This document shows positions 1-7,084 of a stretch of DNA of 11,509 nucleotides, piece by piece. The stretch's first letter is position 1, and each line of letters begins with the position of its first letter. Origin of the DNA: JBIIJL01 sp044233795. GTDB lineage: Bacteria; Pseudomonadota; Gammaproteobacteria; Legionellales; Legionellaceae. The notes under the pieces are model-generated. The model ran no database searches. It was not told where the DNA came from and worked only from the letters and a program-made list of their open reading frames with translations. The DNA lies in assembly GCA_044233795.1 (NCBI GenBank), contig JBIIJL010000065.1:1-11509 (forward strand). The letters run 5' to 3'. Position numbers and translations under genes: made by a program.

Positions 1-1
1 A

Positions 2-409
2 ATTCAAGAACCGAGATCGCTCAAGGCGAGCCAACATAAACTCAACCAAAATTGACCTCACCCTGCCTTTTATATCGCAGGCCAGTATCCCGAGATTATA
101 AAGATGGAATGCGATGCTTTGCGAAACATCTCGTCCTTGAGATTCCTCCCATGCAATATAGCTCGCACCGCGGTCATTCTGAACGTGCCTATCAAGATTT
201 ATCATCACATCCGCGAGATCAGCGTCAAAGATTTTATTTGCAACAAAGCCTCGCTGTTTACGACGTTGCGCAAAGTCCCTTAATCTAGAATCGCAATCTT
301 GCATCGACAACAAAGCGCGGCCATCATGGTCGCTATCCGCTGAAGCATGTCCTTGTCTCTTGGGTCCCTGCTGCCCTTGTGAATCATTGCATGGTCGTTT
401 TTTATACAT
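2..409 (-). CDS. Unrecognised protein, 5' part only; gene runs off the left edge
   Basis: Reading the minus strand from the ATG at 409-407 gives 136 codons without a stop, up to the left edge, so the C-terminus lies outside the window. The first 35 or so residues are hydrophilic and low in complexity, rich in Gln, Gly, Asp and Lys/Arg (MYKKRPCNDSQGQQGPKRQG at the start). From about residue 40 the composition becomes ordinary and probably helical (SRLRDFAQRRKQRGF at 41-55; DADLADVMINLDRHV at 62-76; a hydrophobic stretch around FHLYNLGILACDI at 101-113). I do not recognise a family. A near-consensus promoter lies 36 bp upstream, and GGAA about 10 nt before the ATG is a weak ribosome binding site. 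Base composition is visibly richer in G+C than the kinase gene at 1308-3248 (33 of 60 bases in 301-360). The 78-codon frame on the opposite strand (52-288) lacks comparable signals. Function is not inferred. Confidence 0.65.
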   Translation of the reverse strand, partial: MYKKRPCNDSQGQQGPKRQGHASADSDHDGRALLSMQDCDSRLRDFAQRRKQRGFVANKIFDADLADVMINLDRHVQNDRGASYIAWEESQGRDVSQSIAFHLYNLGILACDIKGRVRSILVEFMLARLERSRFLN

Positions 410-444
410 AAATTTGGTTCCGCGTGGTATCAAAAATGATGAAG

Positions 445-473
445 ATTATACTGCATGAAAAATTTAATATCAA
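445..473 (-). promoter_or_regulatory. Sigma70-type promoter for the left-edge gene
   Basis: On the minus strand TTGATA (473-468) and a perfect TATAAT (450-445) are separated by 17 bp. This predicts a transcript starting near 438 and a leader of about 29 nt before the ATG at 409. It is the best promoter match seen in the window and supports expression of the partial gene at 2-409. Confidence 0.7.
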
Positions 474-568
474 CAAACACTTAAGATGCGCACCATGGAT
501 TGTATATAAGCAATGCTGTTCAGACAAACCCGGCATCTAACGTTAGCCACATTTCAACTTGATGCCTC

Positions 569-1054
569 TTAACCCAGCCCCACCAACATAGCGCTAGCAG
601 CTGGCTCTTCTCCCTGCTGACGCGCTAGAAACTGGGGGTAATAATCAGGACGCTAACGCCTAAGAATCTCCAAATGTCTCAAACAAATTTGTTCAGTAAG
701 CGATAAAGTATCGGTGTCACGTCGCCGCCACTCATTTTCAATCCACCAATACATGTAATGTTTATTACTCAGATCCCTTTTCAATGGCCATGCTCATTAA
801 TCCATTGGCTCTTCAATGTTTTTTAAGCGCTTCAAATAGGACGCAAGCAAGCCACTATTAAACTTCACCCAAGTATTATTGCGGTCTCGTAACTTGGGTA
901 CCTTGATGCTGACGTCAACAATCCCAGTTTGGATCGTTCTTTCTAGCAAATACCCATTATATACCAGCGCTTTTCGGCCATCTGCTAGTCTGTGATTGGC
1001 TTGCTCAGCAAGTAATGATTGAAGTTCTGCTTCAACAGCCTGCGCTATTATCTC
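569..1054 (-). pseudogene. Decayed IS256-family (mutator-type) transposase remnant
   Basis: One minus-strand frame, 1054 down to the TAA at 571-569, carries recognisable IS256-type transposase pieces. The first 85 codons (1054-800) include LADGRKALVYNGYLLER and IQTGIVDVSIKVPKLRDR, then KFNSGLLASYLKR and KNIEE. These match the family's N-terminal pattern of a dGRkxxxRNGyxpeR segment, an IQTGIGxVxVKVPxxRDR segment, and an FxSxxLPxYxRRxKxIEE segment. The frame then hits TAA and TGA (799-794). It continues in the same frame with WPLKRDLSNKHYMYWW, which resembles the central W..RDLS.KxYVY.W part, so about 100 or more residues around the first catalytic Asp are missing. A further TAG lies at 655-653. 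The end (NEWRRRDTDTLSLTEQ onward) is not recognised and may be foreign or scrambled sequence. An in-frame TGA at 1057-1055 cuts off the true N-terminus. No terminal inverted repeats were identified. The element is inactive. Confidence 0.8.
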
Positions 1055-1156
1055 TCAAGCAGCTACCCGCAATAGCTCAGTTAGTGGGGGCGATAACAAC
1101 CGTTTTTGGTGTCGGAATAGCTTTCAGCGTAAAATCTCTCACGACGTATCTCCTAT

Positions 1157-1188
1157 TGTTGATTGTGTTCTTTCCGGAACAATCAACA
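1157..1188. repeat. 10-bp perfect inverted repeat with 12-nt loop
   Basis: TGTTGATTGT (1157-1166) is the exact reverse complement of ACAATCAACA (1179-1188), separated by 12 nt. An alternative fold pairs GTTC (1167-1170) with GAAC (1177-1180). No T-run follows immediately on either strand, so it is not a clear intrinsic terminator. It lies between the transposase remnant and the kinase-like gene. Confidence 0.55.
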
Positions 1189-1307
1189 GGATACGCAACC
1201 TCTTTTAATTTGTCATACAGAAGATCTGACTATAACTCGGTGGAAAATAAGCCTATGTTTTGTTTATAATGCAAGGGCATTTATGCTTAAGCATTAGATT
1301 CAACTGT

Positions 1308-3248
1308 TTACAATCCTGGGGTTTTGTCAGAAACGTCCTCATCAGTTTGTAGATTACTAAATTTAGATACAATAGATGAGATGTCTTGCTGAGGACTTTT
1401 AAAAAGTAATATGCCACCACTATTACTTCTGTAATACAAAGCGATCGCACCAACCACAGATGCCACCGCCAAAGTTAGCCAAATTAAATTACCAACAACA
1501 CGAGCAAACTTAGTAAAGCTATTGTGGTCAATTGCCTGAATAGCGGTTGCTTCAACTGCTGCGTAATTTTTCTTAAATGCCACCTCGCCTTGCAAGGCGA
1601 GCGCTATCATTCTTTTTTTATAGACTGATAAAGCCTCCTTCTCCTTGTGACTATAAGATGAACTCAGCTTTTTACATCCAGTATGCAATTCGATAATAGC
1701 ATCTTGTAGTTTTGTATTTCGTTTAAGTATGCTCTCTGTAGAATCTGTTAATTCAATTCCTGCTTCACTTATAATATCTTTAACTGTATCTAGTTTCTCA
1801 AGCTTTATCTGTATTTCGTATGTGTTTAATATTTGTTTAGCTTTTGGAGCCAATTTTTTGTCTAGAACAAGACCTAACAGTTTTTTGTTTATGGTGCCTT
1901 TTTTAAGAGCTGAAACAGCGTCTTCTATACTATGGATATTATGTTCATTTTGAAAATGTATATTTTCTTCAGCTAGCATGAAGCTTGCGAAAATCAAGTT
2001 ATATTTACGAGAAACCTCTTCAATTAATTTAGGTTGATGCTTATGCGTAGATTGTCTAAATTTAAATTTCTCTTCGCCTAAAACGATTTCTTTAAAGTAG
2101 TCAAAGTGGCTAAACACAACATCATTAAATGTGGCTTGGTTTCCACTCTTTTCTCGAAAGGATCCGTCGAGGTTATATTCTTTGCTAATGCAATCATAAT
2201 GTACACACATATCCATCTTAATTTGTGCTGAAAAACGCGATAGATCACACTGTCTAGCTTTCATAGATTGTGTGATCTTATCTTTGATTTGCTGAACCAT
2301 GTGAACACTACCGACAGCATCCCCAGCTAATATTTCAAGCATTTGATCACTGTATTTTTCGATAACACCCGCTCTAACAGCAAATGCGACGATAGGTTTT
2401 ATGCCAAAATAGGTTGAAATTTCATTAAACGCCTCATCAACAGCATGAGTTAAATCTATGGCAGATGCCTTATCTAACTCATCAACAAACTCCGAAGTTA
2501 TTTTTATAGACTCTGGATAAAACATAAAATTATTACCCCCCTCTCTGTTTAGCATGTGCGATGCTAAATATTTGTTAAAGGAGTGGGGATTAATTTTAGG
2601 CGTCATATTACGAAACGCCGCCCCGTAATCAATTACGCCTAGTTTTTTTCTTCCACTATCTTGATCTTTTATTATCCCTAAATTGCCTAAATTAGTATCT
2701 GTGTTATTTATTATTAGACTGGTTGCGCTGACTTGGCCAAAATTTGTCAAATCATTTGCTTCTACTGCTTTTTGAAAAAATGCTGTTAATTCGCGAGGAT
2801 AAAAAATCAGTTGCCCACTCACTTCCATTGCTTCCTTGAACTTATATTTTGAGTGTTCTGTACTTCTATCAAAGGATGTTTGAATCTCTGAATATAAATC
2901 ATGCGTCCAACCAGGTATAAACTCAGAAAGCAAATATACATTTCTACCATCTGAACTGATTTGGATATTGTCATCGACTCTGACTAGTCGAATCTGGGCT
3001 GAAACCTCAGGAATAATTGTTTGATAGATTCTACCGGCAAGAAACTCGGCAATATTCAGATAGATTCTTGCGTCCTGTTTTATTAAGCAACGCAAATTTT
3101 TAGAATCAGATTTACACTCATAAAAACCGCCATATTCCCCCGCACCGTTTGAACCACCCTTTTTTGGGGAATGATAAGTCCATTCTCTTTGAACATTGCC
3201 GTTATATGTTGTTTTAAACACTTTGAGTTCTTTTCTAAATATAGGCAT
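1308..3248 (-). CDS. Kinase-like protein with C-terminal membrane anchor, candidate secreted effector
   Basis: A protein of 646 residues from the ATG at 3248, or 685 if the ATG at 3365 is used. The nearer start is preferred because promoter elements lie between the two and GTGGGT precedes it. Numbering is from 3248. The N-terminal third fits a kinase-like fold: a glycine-rich loop (about 30-46, KKGGSNGAGEYGG), a candidate ATP-binding Lys57, a hinge-like VYLLSEFIPG (104-113), a catalytic loop NNTDTNLGNLG with Asp184 and Asn189, and DYG (207-209) in place of DFG. The loop resembles phosphoinositide kinases and HipA-type kinases more than HRD protein kinases. The middle is helical and lysine/glutamate-rich, with coiled-coil tendency about 475-560. 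One hydrophobic membrane segment (about 583-606) precedes a 40-residue tail with DEDVSD near the end. No N-terminal signal peptide is seen. The gene is AT-rich and stands alone between mobile-element debris. The kinase role is inferred from motifs, and secretion by a Dot/Icm-type system is a hypothesis. Confidence 0.75.
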   Translation of the reverse strand: MPIFRKELKVFKTTYNGNVQREWTYHSPKKGGSNGAGEYGGFYECKSDSKNLRCLIKQDARIYLNIAEFLAGRIYQTIIPEVSAQIRLVRVDDNIQISSDGRNVYLLSEFIPGWTHDLYSEIQTSFDRSTEHSKYKFKEAMEVSGQLIFYPRELTAFFQKAVEANDLTNFGQVSATSLIINNTDTNLGNLGIIKDQDSGRKKLGVIDYGAAFRNMTPKINPHSFNKYLASHMLNREGGNNFMFYPESIKITSEFVDELDKASAIDLTHAVDEAFNEISTYFGIKPIVAFAVRAGVIEKYSDQMLEILAGDAVGSVHMVQQIKDKITQSMKARQCDLSRFSAQIKMDMCVHYDCISKEYNLDGSFREKSGNQATFNDVVFSHFDYFKEIVLGEEKFKFRQSTHKHQPKLIEEVSRKYNLIFASFMLAEENIHFQNEHNIHSIEDAVSALKKGTINKKLLGLVLDKKLAPKAKQILNTYEIQIKLEKLDTVKDIISEAGIELTDSTESILKRNTKLQDAIIELHTGCKKLSSSYSHKEKEALSVYKKRMIALALQGEVAFKKNYAAVEATAIQAIDHNSFTKFARVVGNLIWLTLAVASVVGAIALYYRSNSGGILLFKSPQQDISSIVSKFSNLQTDEDVSDKTPGL

Positions 3249-3264
3249 ATTATTACCCACATAG

Positions 3265-3293
3265 AGTATAATAAATACATTATATACATGCAA
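3265..3293 (-). promoter_or_regulatory. Candidate promoter(s) of the kinase-like gene
   Basis: On the minus strand a perfect TATAAT (3284-3279) lies about 30 bp upstream of the ATG at 3248. It would give a leader of roughly 20 nt but lacks a good -35. A second reading pairs TTGCAT (3293-3288) with TATACT (3270-3265) over 17 bp, with a leader of about 10 nt. Either reading falls inside the longer 685-codon frame, which favours the internal start. Confidence 0.45.
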
Positions 3294-3365
3294 TCTTAAG
3301 GCAGAGTTAACTGGGTATGTTTTTTTTAAAAGTATGTCGTACGATCCATGGCATTTTTTCTTCAT

Positions 3366-3679
3366 AAAATGTCATTTCATAGCTACGTGTATAGTCTAAA
3401 GGTTATTGGGCACAAAAAGAAAATTTACCGCCAATCAAAACAATTTTATGATAATTTTTTCTAGGGCCTGTTGATCATTTGTTTTAAAAAATGCTCTAAA
3501 GCACCCAACTACCATGGCTTGTCCAGGATTGCGATCTCCTCGATGACACGGTCACTTGGGCGTTGTAGAGCAATTATCAGCACTACAATTAAAATATGAC
3601 ATAAATCAATTAAATTCAATTTTGACCGATCAATTTTAAGTTTTTACTAAAATACAATCTTAGAATCAGTTAAAAAAGC
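3366..3679. other. Intergenic stretch with a possible IS-end remnant
   Basis: There is no intact gene here. On the minus strand a 44-codon stop-to-stop stretch (3643-3512, then TAG at 3511-3509) encodes a hydrophobic part followed by ALQRPSDRVIEEIAILDKPW. It has no ATG start. About 30 bp further along the same strand lies the sequence whose plus strand reads GGGCCTGTTGATCAT (3464-3478). The arrangement of a coding tail and then a GGGCCTGTTGA-type end resembles the last part of some insertion sequences, but no partner repeat was found. The family is not identified. Confidence 0.3.
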
Positions 3680-4537
3680 TCATTGTCTGATTAATCGCAC
3701 ATTTATTCCTTTCGCTCCTATTTTTTCAGTTGAACGATATGGATTAATATCCAAACCTCCTCGCCTTGTATAACGCCCATAAACTGAGAGCTTTTCTGGT
3801 TGACAGCGCTTCATAATATCTATAAATATTCGTTCAATGCATTGTTCGTGAAATTCATTATGGTTACGAAACGATACCAAGTATTTCAACAATCCTTCAC
3901 GATTGATTTGATTCCCCACATATGAAATTTGCACACTACCCCAATCTGGCTGATTGGTTACTAAACAATTGGATTTTAATAAATCAGAATATAAAACCTC
4001 CTTCGTCCTTTGCCCTTTAGCAAAAAGAAAATCAGGTTCCACCATATAAACTGAACAAACTACATCAAGGTCATCAATGCACTCGCCTCGGGGAGCTGCT
4101 TGAATAATGGTAAGTTCTTTTTCTTTCAAGGATAATATTCTCAGATGAACATCCCCCTCTAAGCGAGCAGACAAATCGTGCACTATCGTCGAGTGAAGTT
4201 CAGCGCTATTGTTAAATCGTGTGTTATTGAACGAGTTAAAATATAGTTTTAAAGATTTTGACTCTATCAAATAAGGTGTTTTACAATCGTAAACTATCTC
4301 AGCGAGTGCAATCATAGGTTTACCTTTTTCATTAAGCCATGACACCTCATAATGATTCCAGCAATCAAAACCATGAAAAGGTACCTTATTAGGATCAACA
4401 CCGATTTCTATCCGTTTATCAGCACGAGAAATGGCAAATAAACGTCCTGGATTATAATGCGCATCATAACTAGATGAATTCCCTAATTCAGATTGCTGAG
4501 CATTGGTGATATTTTGATTCTCTAGTGACTTACTCAA
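3680..4537 (-). CDS. queF: NADPH-dependent 7-cyano-7-deazaguanine reductase (QueF, long type)
   Basis: QueF reduces preQ0 to preQ1 with NADPH in the cytoplasm, a step in queuosine tRNA modification. The protein resembles E. coli QueF (282 aa) over nearly its whole length. Numbering the frame from the first TTG (4552): PFHGFDCW (59-65), ESKSLKLYFNSFNNTRFN (97-114) with the substrate-contacting Glu97, catalytic Cys196 and Asp203 in KSNCLVTNQPDWGSVQI, and NEFHEQ (232-237) with His235/Glu236. The end QPEKLSVYGRYTRRGGLDIN is also typical. There is no in-frame ATG before residue 80, so the start must be non-ATG. The TTG at 4537 is chosen because GGGGA lies 8 nt upstream and the resulting N-terminus (MSKSLENQ, 285 aa) matches the family length better. 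The TTG at 4552 (290 aa) is the alternative. The gene stands alone and is transcribed divergently from the lpxB pair. Confidence 0.95.
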   Translation of the reverse strand: MSKSLENQNITNAQQSELGNSSSYDAHYNPGRLFAISRADKRIEIGVDPNKVPFHGFDCWNHYEVSWLNEKGKPMIALAEIVYDCKTPYLIESKSLKLYFNSFNNTRFNNSAELHSTIVHDLSARLEGDVHLRILSLKEKELTIIQAAPRGECIDDLDVVCSVYMVEPDFLFAKGQRTKEVLYSDLLKSNCLVTNQPDWGSVQISYVGNQINREGLLKYLVSFRNHNEFHEQCIERIFIDIMKRCQPEKLSVYGRYTRRGGLDINPYRSTEKIGAKGINVRLIRQ

Positions 4538-4607
4538 ACGTAGGTTCCCCAAAATTGTAATGATTTGTCATGCCCTACGCCTACTCAAAGACCGCAAGGT
4601 AGCAAGG

Positions 4608-4616
4608 ATTCTAGCA
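4608..4616 (-). promoter_or_regulatory. Possible extended -10 promoter of queF
   Basis: The minus strand reads TGCTAGAAT (4616-4608), an extended -10 element (TG-N-TAGAAT). No convincing -35 sits at the usual distance. It would give a leader of about 65 nt before the TTG at 4537. No preQ1 riboswitch fold was recognised there. Confidence 0.35.
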
Positions 4617-4774
4617 TGAAACCTGGTGGAGTCCTTAATTTGCTTCATATTTTGGAGCGTTGGCAGAGCTCGAGTTTAACTTGAAAGTAATATGTGCAAA
4701 TATGACATTTTACCTTCCGATCTCTGTACATGACCCATTTATAGATTATGTGCCGCTAATGTCAGGGCATTCAT

Positions 4775-4803
4775 TTGATATAGCCTTCATAAAATGCAAT
4801 AAT
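4775..4803 (+). promoter_or_regulatory. Sigma70-type promoter of the oxidoreductase-lpxB pair
   Basis: TTGATA (4775-4780) and AATAAT (4798-4803) are separated by 17 bp, each matching 5 of 6 consensus bases. Transcription would begin near 4810, about 20 nt before the ATG at 4831. The divergent queF lies on the other side of this intergenic region. Confidence 0.6.
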
Positions 4804-4830
4804 GCGCACAATTAATTACCAGTAATACTG

Positions 4831-5793
4831 ATGAAAAAAATTAAATGTGCCGTAATCGGTATAGGTTACCTTGGTCGCTTTCACGCTCAAAAATTTCAAC
4901 AACTTAACAGTGTAGAGCTGGTTGCGTTGTGTGATAAAAATATTGATGCATGTCATGCGGTTTGCGAAGAATTGGGTGTTCCAGGTGTCTATGACTATCG
5001 TGAGTTGTTTGGTAAAGTTGATGCTGTGAGCATCGCCGCCACCACCACTGCACACTTCCAAATTGCCAAAGATTGCTTATCAGAAGGCATCCATGTACTC
5101 ATTGAAAAACCCATCACTGAAACAGTTGCGCAGGGATTAGAGCTGATTAAGCTTGCGGAAATTCATGGCGTTAAACTTCAGGTTGGGCATTTAGAGCGTT
5201 TCAATTCAGCTCGTCTTGCGCTCGATGATCATCTTGATAGACCATTATTTATTGAGTCGCAACGGCTTGCTCCTTTTAATCCACGCGGTACTGATGTCAA
5301 TGTTATTCTAGATTTAATGATTCATGATATCGATATTATTCAAACCATTGTTCATAGCCCAATTCAGCATATTGAAGCACAAGGTGCTCCAGTATTAACG
5401 CAATCTATCGATATCGCCAATGCGCGCATTACCTTTGAGAATCAATGTGTAGCGAATGTGACCGCAAGCCGTATTAGCTTTAAAACAGAACGTAAAACAC
5501 GTATTTTTCAGAAAAATAGCTACATTTCAATTGATTATCATAATAAGCAATTTGCAGTATTCAAGAAAGGCGAAGGTGAAATGTTCCCGGGAATTCCAAA
5601 CATCAGCCAGCATCAATCGATCTTTGATAAAGGTGATGCCTTGTTTGAACAAATACAAGCTTTTATCAATTGTATATTAACTGATTCAACACCACTGGTC
5701 ACGGGCGAAGAGGGTTGCGCAGCCCTAGAAACTGCACAAAAAATTTCCTCTCTTATCGAACACCAACTCAGTGCCCACTATGCAGAATGCTAA
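4831..5793 (+). CDS. Gfo/Idh/MocA-family NAD(P)-dependent oxidoreductase, possible GnnA-like UDP-GlcNAc 3-dehydrogenase
   Basis: A 320-residue sugar oxidoreductase with an N-terminal Rossmann domain. The dinucleotide motif GIGYLG (10-15) follows the first strand, Asp35 ends the second strand (VALCDK), and the family's EKP signature is at 92-94 (LIEKPITET). The second domain carries GHLERFN (119-125) and DLMIHDID (161-168), where His165 fits the usual catalytic or substrate-contacting position. The reading frame overlaps lpxB, so the two are very probably co-transcribed and translationally coupled. Known relatives beside lipid A genes include GnnA, which oxidises C3 of UDP-GlcNAc so that the aminotransferase GnnB can make the 2,3-diamino sugar of some lipid A molecules. 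No GnnB is seen here, so the substrate is an inference from context. The family assignment itself is secure. Confidence 0.85.
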   Translation: MKKIKCAVIGIGYLGRFHAQKFQQLNSVELVALCDKNIDACHAVCEELGVPGVYDYRELFGKVDAVSIAATTTAHFQIAKDCLSEGIHVLIEKPITETVAQGLELIKLAEIHGVKLQVGHLERFNSARLALDDHLDRPLFIESQRLAPFNPRGTDVNVILDLMIHDIDIIQTIVHSPIQHIEAQGAPVLTQSIDIANARITFENQCVANVTASRISFKTERKTRIFQKNSYISIDYHNKQFAVFKKGEGEMFPGIPNISQHQSIFDKGDALFEQIQAFINCILTDSTPLVTGEEGCAALETAQKISSLIEHQLSAHYAEC

Positions 5794-6934
5794 ACATGTC
5801 GTTATAGTTGCCGGAGAGGAATCTGGCGACATGCACGCGGCAAAATTTGTGCGCCAATTATCGATTGAAAATCCAACCATTCGATTTAGTGGCATTGGCG
5901 GTCAGCATATGCGTGACGCAGGTGTAGATATTGTTAATGATCTAGCCCGCTTTGGTGTCACAGGCATCACTGAGGTGATTCGTAATATTCGCGTTTTAAA
6001 TCACGTTTTTCAGGATATTAAAGAGCATTTGGAGGCTACAAAACCCGATCTTTTAGTTTTGGTGGATTGTCCAGGCTTTAATTTGCGATTGGCAAAATTT
6101 GCTAAAAGGTCACTTGGATTAAAGATTGTATATTATATAAGCCCTCAGATCTGGGCTTGGAAAGCTAATCGGATTCATCTTATCCGAGAGTGCGTAGATT
6201 GGATGGGGGTCATCTTCCCTTTTGAGAAAAAAATATATGAACGAGGATGTGTCCCAGTATCCTTTGTTGGGCATCCCTTGGTTGAGGAAGTTGAGCATCG
6301 CTGTAAAAATGCACCATCTAGGCAAGAGCTAGGCTTGCCTCTGGATAAACGTGTAATAGCCATGCTTCCAGGAAGTAGACTTCATGAAATTGAAAGACAT
6401 ATGCCCATTCTTGTTGAATCTGCCAAGCGTATATGCAGAAAATATCCTGATTTACATATTGCTATTCCTGTTGCGAGCACCATTGATCATCGTCTTCTAG
6501 CATCATATTTTAATAACACTACCATACCTTACACGCTAGTTAATGGCCTTGCTGTTGAAACAATTAACCAAAGCAATTGTGTGGTGGTAGCATCAGGAAC
6601 TGCATCTCTTGAAGCAGCATTACTTGAAAAACCTATGTGCATTATTTATAAAGGTGCATGGCTAAGCTATATAGCCGCGATGAAATTTATTAAAGTGAAA
6701 TATCTGGGTCTTTGTAATTTATTACAAAATCAAATGATTGCACCCGAGCTTCTTCAATATGACTGCAACCCCGATGAATTAACTCGAATGCTTGAAGCAT
6801 TATTAATTGATGAAGAATTTTCTAAAAGAATGGTCCATCGTCTTAAACAATTAAAAATATCACTTTCTTCCCAAAAAGCAGACTGTAGCATTGTCAGTAT
6901 CATTAATAAGATGCTAGACGGATATGCTGATTAA
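5780..6934 (+). CDS. lpxB: Lipid-A-disaccharide synthase LpxB
   Basis: LpxB joins UDP-2,3-diacylglucosamine and lipid X into the tetraacyl disaccharide 1-phosphate of lipid A, at the inner face of the cytoplasmic membrane. The GT19 family signature VAGEESGDMHAA is near the N-terminus. SPQIWAWKANRI, FPFEKKIYE, SFVGHPLVE, MLPGSRLHEIERHMPI and ASGTASLEAALLEKP follow in the expected order. The end has NLLQNQMIAPELLQ, close to the E. coli pattern. From the ATG at 5780 the protein is 384 residues (E. coli 382). A GTG at 5771 would add three. Both starts lie inside the preceding oxidoreductase gene, whose stop is at 5791-5793, giving a 14-bp overlap, and no good Shine-Dalgarno is visible, so translation probably depends on coupling. 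The gene appears intact. The usual neighbours lpxA, lpxD and fabZ are not in this window. Confidence 0.97.
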   Translation: MQNAKHVVIVAGEESGDMHAAKFVRQLSIENPTIRFSGIGGQHMRDAGVDIVNDLARFGVTGITEVIRNIRVLNHVFQDIKEHLEATKPDLLVLVDCPGFNLRLAKFAKRSLGLKIVYYISPQIWAWKANRIHLIRECVDWMGVIFPFEKKIYERGCVPVSFVGHPLVEEVEHRCKNAPSRQELGLPLDKRVIAMLPGSRLHEIERHMPILVESAKRICRKYPDLHIAIPVASTIDHRLLASYFNNTTIPYTLVNGLAVETINQSNCVVVASGTASLEAALLEKPMCIIYKGAWLSYIAAMKFIKVKYLGLCNLLQNQMIAPELLQYDCNPDELTRMLEALLIDEEFSKRMVHRLKQLKISLSSQKADCSIVSIINKMLDGYAD

Positions 6935-6950
6935 GATATTCAACCATTCT

Positions 6951-6995
6951 CAAGTTAATTCCACTACCAACCACATATACAGTGGTCGTTGGAAT
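6951..6995. repeat. Imperfect hairpin downstream of lpxB
   Basis: The plus strand contains ATTCCACTACCAACCAC followed after six or seven bases by GTGGTCGTTGGAAT. The arms pair imperfectly (ATTCCA with TGGAAT outside, ACCAC with GTGGT inside). No T-run follows directly, so terminator function is uncertain. The remaining 6935-7118 gap between the convergent lpxB and pseudopilin genes shows nothing else convincing. Confidence 0.3.
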
Positions 6996-7084
6996 ACGTG
7001 TGCAAATAGATCACTTCACCTTTAAACCAGGACTGTAGATTTTTTATTGAAGCGGGTTATAACAGAGAGATGATATTTGTCAGA

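Larger units (their letters stand above)
410..1307. other. Gene-poor stretch with mobile-element debris
   Basis: About 900 bp contain no intact gene that I can support. They hold the promoter of the left-edge gene, the IS256-type transposase remnant, a 10-bp palindrome CTAACGTTAG at 537-546, a strong inverted repeat at 1157-1188, and a 12-bp palindrome ATGCTTAAGCAT at 1283-1294 just after the kinase-like gene. The plus-strand frame 1015-1269 overlaps the transposase remnant in antisense, lacks a good ribosome binding site, and is not taken as a gene. Confidence 0.6.

Noticed and set aside
52..288. 78-codon plus-strand frame at the left end
   Set aside because: Antisense to the longer minus-strand frame that has a strong promoter; no promoter or ribosome binding site of its own.
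1068..1093. tRNA D-arm-like string (AATAGCTCAGTTAGTGGGGGCG)
   Set aside because: No anticodon arm, T-arm or acceptor stem can be formed with the flanking sequence, so it is chance or at most a fragment.
1015..1269. 84-codon plus-strand frame with a hydrophobic middle
   Set aside because: Its first part is antisense to the transposase remnant, it lacks a clear ribosome binding site, and no family is recognised.
3249..3365. 39-residue N-terminal extension of the kinase-like protein
   Set aside because: No ribosome binding site before the ATG at 3365, and promoter-like elements lie inside the extension; kept only as an alternative start.
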